Of a stretch of DNA of 27,185 bases, positions 7,465 through 14,000 are shown one piece after another. The stretch spans positions 1-27,185 of the forward strand of contig CAIOHJ010000392.1 in NCBI GenBank assembly GCA_903858085.1. The letters run 5' to 3'. A program made the translations under genes and the position numbers. Source of the stretch: an uncultured Chloroflexota bacterium (GTDB taxonomy: Bacteria; Chloroflexota; Anaerolineae; Caldilineales; Caldilineaceae). Within the stretch, counting starts at the first letter, position 1. Each line of letters begins with the position of its first letter. Under the pieces are notes generated by a model. That model saw nothing but the letters and a program-made list of their open reading frames with translations. It did not search any database and was not told the DNA's origin.

Positions 7465-10400
7465 ATGTTGATCAAGGTGCTTTTTGACCCGGCGAAGGAC
7501 ATCTACCGGTCAATCGAGAAGGTCATTACCTATAATGCCGCCCAGGAGACGCGGCTGCGCACCGAAATCAGCGAATACATCGTCACCGACAGCATTGAGG
7601 ATCAACTGGAGCGGCTGCTGCTCAAGATGCAGGCAGCGATGGAGGCGGGCGGTCAGAACGAAGTCGGCGTCTGGCTTTCCGGCTTTTACGGATCGGGAAA
7701 AAGTTCATTCACCAAATATCTGGCGTTGGCGCTCGATGGATCGGTCACCGTCGACGGTGTTCCTTTTCTCGAACTCTTTGCCGCTCGGCTTAACCGTGCG
7801 CAGACCATCGCGCTCTTGCGCGCAGTGGCGCGCCAGTTTCCGGCCACGGTAATCCTGGTCGATCTGGCCAGCGACATGCTGGCCGGCGCACAGATGGAAG
7901 ATGTCTCGACCGTGCTCTATTACAAGGTGCTGCAGTGGGCAGGCTTCTCGCGCAACCTGAAGGTGGCTGCGCTGGAGCGGCGATTGCAGCTGGATGGCTG
8001 CTATGTCGAACTGGAGCATCGCATCGAGCAGGAACTGGGGACGAGTTGGCGCGAGGTGCAGAACGACCCGCTGGTGATTGACAGCCTGCTACCCGAAATT
8101 GTGCACGCGCTGTACCCGACGCTCTTTCGCACGCCTACTGCATTCTCAACGGAGACTGTCGAGTTTGTGCGTTCGCTCAACGACCAGGTGGTCGAGATGC
8201 TGGACATTGTGCAGCGCAGGTCAGGTCGCCGGTATGTGCTCTTTGTCATCGACGAGGTCGGCCAGTATGTCGCCGACCACAAACACCTGATCCTCAATTT
8301 GCAGGGGTTGGCCGAGAATCTGAAACATGTGGGCGATGGCCGCGCCTGGCTGATCGGTACGGCGCAGCAGACGCTGACCGAGGATGACCCCAAGGCCGCG
8401 CTCAACTCGCCCGAACTCTACAAGCTCAAAGATCGCTTTCCGATCCAAATTGACCTGGAGTCGAGCGACATCAAGGAGATCTGCTACCGCCGCCTGCTCG
8501 GCAAGTCGGCGGTGGGCGAAGCGACGCTAGGGGAGATATTTGACCGGAGCGGGCCCGCGCTGCGCCACAACACGCGACTGGAGGATGCGCGCGCCTATAC
8601 CACCAGCTTCGACCGTCAGACCTTCATCAACCTCTATCCTTTCCTGCCTGCCCACTTTGACATTTTGCTCTATCTGTTGGGCGTGCTTGCCAAGTCGACA
8701 GGCGGCTTCGGGCTGCGCTCGGCGATCAAGGTGATCCAGGACATTCTGATTGAGCGCAGCGAGAGCGAACCGGCCGCCGCCGACCGCCCGGTCGGCTGGC
8801 TGGCGACGACGGTGACGCTCTACGATTCGCTGGAGAAGGACATCCGCCGCGCCTTCCCATCGATCTACGATTCGGTGACGCGCACGCTGCAGCAGACGCC
8901 GCAGCGCCCCATGCATCAGGCGGTGGCCAAGACGGTGGCGGTGCTGCAGATCATGGGCAATCTGCCGATCACGGCGCACAATGTCGCCAGTCTGCTCCAT
9001 CCGATGGTCGACGCGTCGGCGCAGCGCGAGGCGGTCGATGCAGCCATCGCCGATCTGATGGCCGACCCGCTCATCCCCTTTGGCGAGAAAAACAGCACGC
9101 TTTGCTTTTTCAGTGAGAAGATCAACAACATCGACCTGGAGCGGGCGACCATTCCACTGCGCACCATCGAACTGAGCCGTATTCGCAACGATGCGCTGCG
9201 CAGCGCGTTTGCGCCGTTGCCGTCAACGCGGCTGCGCGGGTCGCTGCTGGTGACAAGCGGGCTTGGCGTCAACACGGGGCTGAATGTCGCCAATCTGGCC
9301 GGCGAGCGCGAGACGATTCAGAGTGTGGTCGAGTTTGCGGCGCCGGCTGACTTTGCACAGGCGCACGCACGTCTGCTCAGCGAATCGCTCCAGCGTGACG
9401 CCGCTCACCGTATCTTTTTGCTGGGGCGTAGCGTTGGACAGATCGACGTGTTGCTGGCCGAAATTTATCGATGCCAGGAGATCGTGCAGCGTCATCGCAA
9501 CGATCTGGATGCAGAGGTCAAAGAGTATTGCACCGGCCAGCTCGACCGTGCGGTGCGACTCGCAAGCGATCTGGAGTATCTCTTGCGGCGTTCGCTCAGC
9601 CAGGGGTCGATCCTCTTCCGCGGGGAGACGAACGCCGCAGACAGCCTGGGGTCGGATGTCCTCGATGCGCTCAGGCGCTATCTGGCAACAGTGGCCGAAC
9701 AGGTCTTCGATCGTTACAGCGAGGCGCCGGTGCGCGTCGACACTGATGTGGCCGAAAAAGTGCTGCGGCTGGGCAATCTGCGCGGTGTCAGCGCCGCACT
9801 CGACCCGCTGCACCTGGTGCAGGTCAGTTCGGGGGCGCCCGCCATCGATGTGGAGGCGCGCCCGCTGGTCAGCATCCGCGACTATCTGGATCGCAACGGT
9901 GCGGTGGAAGGCAGGCGATTGACCGACCACTTCAGCAGTGCGCCCTTTGGCTGGTCGCCCGACACGCTGCGCTATCTGGTGACGATGCTGCTTTTGGCCG
10001 GGCAGGTCAAGCTCAAGGTAGGCGGTCGCGAGATCACAGTCGGCGGACAGCAGGCGATCGAGGCGTTGCGCACCAACAACACCTTCAAGAATGTTGGCGT
10101 GGCGTTGCGCGACGGCGACCGGCTGCCGGCGGAGGTGCTGGCGCGGGCGGCGGAGCGGCTGACTGCGCTGACCGGCGACACGGTGCTGCCTTTTCCAGAG
10201 GATGAGATCAGCAAGGCAGTGGTGAAACGCTTTCCGCAGTTCCAGTTTCAATTTGGGCCGCTGGCTGAACGGTTGCAGGCGCTGGAGTTGCCCGGTGCCG
10301 AGCAGGTGCGTGAGGTGAATCAGCAGATTGCAGATCTGCTGCTGACCGATGCCTCTGACGCTGCCAGCCGGTTGGGGGGCGAGACGTCGTCGCTTTATGA

Positions 10401-11052
10401 AGGGCTGGTCTGGGCGCAGGCGGTCGACCGGGCGCTCAAGCAGGGATTGGAACAGACGGTGCGAGCGCTGCACCGTCACCGACGTGTCGTGGAGATGCTG
10501 CTTGAGGCGGGCGCTGCCGGCGATTTGGGTGCAGAACTGACCGAGGATATGGAGCAGATGCGCCAGCGTCTTGGCCAGCCGACTTTCCACCGCCACGCCG
10601 CCGACCTGGCGACGCTGTTGAATGCAGTCAAGGCGCGCGTGCGCAAGGCTGCTGAGGCAGTGCAGGGCACGCTGGCAGAGAGCGTGCGCAGCGCGTTGAA
10701 AGAACTGGCGCAGATGCCGCAGTGGGCCGCGTTAACCCATGAAGAACAGGTCGGGGTGCAAACGCAAATTGAGCGGATGCGTATTGAAGCGCCGGCAGAT
10801 GTCGAGGGGCTGGAGGCACTGGTCAAGGCTGAGGCGGACCTGTGGCGTCAGCTCAACGGGCTGAAGCGGGAGATTGTGCGTCTGGCCGAAGATCGCAAGT
10901 TGCGAAAACGTATCAAAGAGAGCAACAGTCGCGTTGTGCGCATCCCGGCGCGCGTGACGAACGCCGGCCAACTGGAGACCATCATCCAGGAATTGCAGGC
11001 GATCCAGGATAATTTCCAGACGTATGACGTGATCGAGATCACGGTTGAGTAG
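7465..11052 (+). CDS. brxC: BREX protein BrxC (P-loop ATPase)
   Basis: This protein has 1195 aa from the ATG at 7465. BrxC is the large ATPase essential for BREX phage exclusion. The N-terminus LIKVLFDPAKDIYRSIEKVITYN is typical. Walker A GFYGSGKSS lies at residues about 73-81, and Walker B YVLFVIDEVGQY at about 257-268. Long helical, charged stretches fill the C-terminal third, ending in the conserved-looking VVRIPARVTNAGQLETIIQEL and a short acidic tail. A GTG at 7432 would add 11 basic residues; the ATG is preferred for the family-like N-terminus and the purine-rich GGGAAGGAAAA upstream. The stop is 11 bases before pglX. Confidence 0.92.
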   Translation: MLIKVLFDPAKDIYRSIEKVITYNAAQETRLRTEISEYIVTDSIEDQLERLLLKMQAAMEAGGQNEVGVWLSGFYGSGKSSFTKYLALALDGSVTVDGVPFLELFAARLNRAQTIALLRAVARQFPATVILVDLASDMLAGAQMEDVSTVLYYKVLQWAGFSRNLKVAALERRLQLDGCYVELEHRIEQELGTSWREVQNDPLVIDSLLPEIVHALYPTLFRTPTAFSTETVEFVRSLNDQVVEMLDIVQRRSGRRYVLFVIDEVGQYVADHKHLILNLQGLAENLKHVGDGRAWLIGTAQQTLTEDDPKAALNSPELYKLKDRFPIQIDLESSDIKEICYRRLLGKSAVGEATLGEIFDRSGPALRHNTRLEDARAYTTSFDRQTFINLYPFLPAHFDILLYLLGVLAKSTGGFGLRSAIKVIQDILIERSESEPAAADRPVGWLATTVTLYDSLEKDIRRAFPSIYDSVTRTLQQTPQRPMHQAVAKTVAVLQIMGNLPITAHNVASLLHPMVDASAQREAVDAAIADLMADPLIPFGEKNSTLCFFSEKINNIDLERATIPLRTIELSRIRNDALRSAFAPLPSTRLRGSLLVTSGLGVNTGLNVANLAGERETIQSVVEFAAPADFAQAHARLLSESLQRDAAHRIFLLGRSVGQIDVLLAEIYRCQEIVQRHRNDLDAEVKEYCTGQLDRAVRLASDLEYLLRRSLSQGSILFRGETNAADSLGSDVLDALRRYLATVAEQVFDRYSEAPVRVDTDVAEKVLRLGNLRGVSAALDPLHLVQVSSGAPAIDVEARPLVSIRDYLDRNGAVEGRRLTDHFSSAPFGWSPDTLRYLVTMLLLAGQVKLKVGGREITVGGQQAIEALRTNNTFKNVGVALRDGDRLPAEVLARAAERLTALTGDTVLPFPEDEISKAVVKRFPQFQFQFGPLAERLQALELPGAEQVREVNQQIADLLLTDASDAASRLGGETSSLYEGLVWAQAVDRALKQGLEQTVRALHRHRRVVEMLLEAGAAGDLGAELTEDMEQMRQRLGQPTFHRHAADLATLLNAVKARVRKAAEAVQGTLAESVRSALKELAQMPQWAALTHEEQVGVQTQIERMRIEAPADVEGLEALVKAEADLWRQLNGLKREIVRLAEDRKLRKRIKESNSRVVRIPARVTNAGQLETIIQELQAIQDNFQTYDVIEITVE

Positions 11053-11063
11053 AGGGACAACGG

Positions 11064-14000
11064 ATGCCATTTGATCAATCGACGCGCAACCGCCTCAACC
11101 GTTTTGTCGGCCAGGCGCGCACACTGCTGACGGCGGAGTTCACCCGCCAACTACAACATGAGTACGGCATGAACCCGGCGACGGGCGAGGTGGCGGCGCT
11201 GGAGAAGCTGACTGCGCTCGACGACGCGCAGCGGGCGACGGCGCAGGTGCTGCGCACGACGCTGCAGCACTACCTGGCTGCTGCGCCCGGACCGGATGCG
11301 TCGGTGAAGCGGGCGACGCTGGAGCGCATCGTGCGCGAGCAGGCGTTTACCGTGCTCAACCGGCTGTGTGCGCTGCGCATGGCGGAGGCGCGCGGCGTTC
11401 TGATCGAAGCGGTGGGGAATGGGCAGCGATCGCGCAGCTTTCAGCCCTACGCCCAGATCGCCGGTTCAACGCTGGGCGAGACGGGCGACGCCTATCGAAC
11501 GTTTTTGTTCAGCCTCTTTGACGAACTGGCCGTCGATCTGCCGGTGCTCTTTGACCGCTTCAGCCCGATGGGCCGGCTCTTTCCGCGCCCGGTTGCGCTG
11601 CTCGAACTACTGGAGCTGATCAACCACCCCGACCTGCGCGATCTGTGGGCCGAAGATGAGACCATCGGCTGGGTCTACCAGTATTTCAACTCGCAGGATG
11701 AGCGCCGGCAGATGCGCGCCGAGAGTCAGGCGCCGCGCAACAGCCGCGAACTGGCGGTGCGTAACCAGTTCTTCACCCCGCGCTATGTGGTGGAGTTTCT
11801 CACCGACAACACGCTGGGACGCATCTGGTATGAGATGACAGTTGGCAGAACGCAGTTGGCAGAGGGCAGTGGGCAGTATGCAGTATGCAGTGGACAGTAT
11901 GCAGAGGGCGGTGAGGAATTCGGCGTTGCTCCTCCTACTGCCGACCGCCCACCGCATACTGCATACTGCCGCTATCTTGTGCGACGACCGGTAGAGGTTT
12001 TTCTGGCGGCGGGCGAGGTTGCGCCGGTTGAAGAGAAGGCTGATGATAATCTCTCGCAAGAAGAACTCCTTCGTCAGCCGGTTTACATTCCGTTTCGCCA
12101 GATCAAGGACCCGCGCTCCATCCTGATGCTCGACCCGGCATGCGGATCGATGCACTTTGGCCTGTATGCATTCGACCTGTATGAGCTCATCTACAGCGAG
12201 GCGTGGGATTTACAGTATGCAGTGTGCAGTAGGCTGTTGGCAGAGGGAAGAAGGCAGTATGCAGAGGGCAGTATGCAGAGGGCAGTAGGTGGTGACGGGC
12301 CAGGCGATGCTCTGCCTAGCGCCGACTGCTCACTGCCCTCTGCCGACTACTCACTGCCTACTCAACGGATCTCCGACCATGAACGCACGCAACTACCAGG
12401 ACCTGATCGCTTGGCAGAAGGCGATGGATCTCGTCGATTCGGTGTATCAGATGACCAAGACTTTTCCACGCGAGGAGATGTTCGGCTTGACGAATCAACT
12501 GCGGCGCGCGGCGGTGTCGATTCCGTCGAATATCGCCGAGGGACAGGGGCGACAGAGCAAGGCAGAGTTCGCCCGCTTTCTGTGGATCGCACATGCTTCG
12601 GTGCGGGAGGTGGAGACGCAGATGATGATCGCCCGGCGTCAGGGCTATCTGACCGTAGTGCAGGAACAGCAGGCGCTGGAACTGGCCGCAGAGACCGGCC
12701 GTCTCACCCGCGGACTTATCAACTCCTTGGCCAATCCGTAGATCACGAAACCTACGTCTGCTGCATCGACGCACTCAACGCTGCCGGCTGGTTTTACTCT
12801 CTTGACGACACTGCCCTCTGCCTACTGCCCGCTACCTACTCCAACAAGGCCGCATTCTTGCGCGACGTGCCGCGTCTGATTATCGAGCACAACATCCACG
12901 GCATCGACATCGACCCGCGCGCGGTGCAGATTGCCGGGCTGAGCCTGTGGCTGCGGGCGCAGCGAAGCTGGCAGGAGCAGGGCGTGCGGCCCGCCGAGCG
13001 CCCGACGATCCGCAGATCCAACGTCGTCTGCGCCGAGCCGATGCCGGGCGACAAGGCGCAGTTGGATGCCTTCTTGAAGACGCTGCGCGACGAGCGGCTG
13101 GAATCGCTGATTCGCCGCGTGTTGGCTGTACCGGAGAACCAGCGCGTGCGTGCCACGCCGGCGATGGCCGATACGCTCTGTGACCTGGTGCGCGTGGTCT
13201 GGGAGGAGATGAAACTGGCGGGTGAGGCCGGCGCGCTGCTCAAGATCGAGGAGAGCCTGGCCGCGGCGATCCAAGCTGCGCGCGACGAATGGGAGCAGCA
13301 GCCGCTCTTCCGCGTCGAGACCTTCCGGCTGGCCGAGGACGGCGAGCGCGAGACAAAGCCAAAGGTCAACTACACGCGCGACGTGCCAGGGGAAGCGGTT
13401 GACTTCTGGACGTGGGCCGAAACGCTGGTGCTGGCGGCGCTTGCGCAGTATGCCGAGCAGGCGACTAGCGATAGCTATGTGCGGCGGCTCTTTGCGGCGG
13501 ATGCAGCGCGCGGCTTTGCGTTTATCGATGTGTGCCGGAAGCGGTATGACGTGGCGTTGATGAATCCGCCGTTTGGAAGCCCACCGAAGAGAGTTGAATC
13601 TGCTGGCAAATATCTTTTGGACACCCCAGTAAACCTTTACTCAGCATTTGTCCTGATGGCTCTTGAACGTTCAATTTTGGCAGGAGCGATAGGGGCGATC
13701 ACGGACAGAACGTTCGTTCTTTTGCCTTCATTCTTAAGCTATAGGGATCGATTGCTAAAGGCTGGTCTTGTTGGCATGGCTGACCTTGACTGGGGGGTAC
13801 TTGATGATGCGCAAGTTGCTACATGTGCATATGTACTTAGAAACAATATGGAAGAATCTGGGTTTGTCCATTCATGGTTTATTGATGCGAGGGCACAAAA
13901 AAACAAGGAAACGCGGATTCGTGATGCGATTACTGTCACAGATATAGCGTTGGCTTCTTACGACGAATTTCGGAAAATTCCAACAGCGCCTCTTGCATAC

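Noticed and set aside
12213..12362. CRISPR array or tRNA-like structure in the GCAGT repeats
   Set aside because: The units are short, imperfect and partly inverted, with no constant repeat-spacer spacing.
12379..12741. Avd component of a diversity-generating retroelement
   Set aside because: The protein is in the related S23/Avd superfamily, but there is no reverse transcriptase and no template/variable repeat pair in the window.
12211..12840. Intein or self-splicing intron in pglX
   Set aside because: No intein splice motifs or homing endonuclease are visible, and the ends are simple GCAGT repeats rather than intron cores. RNA removal cannot be excluded from sequence alone.
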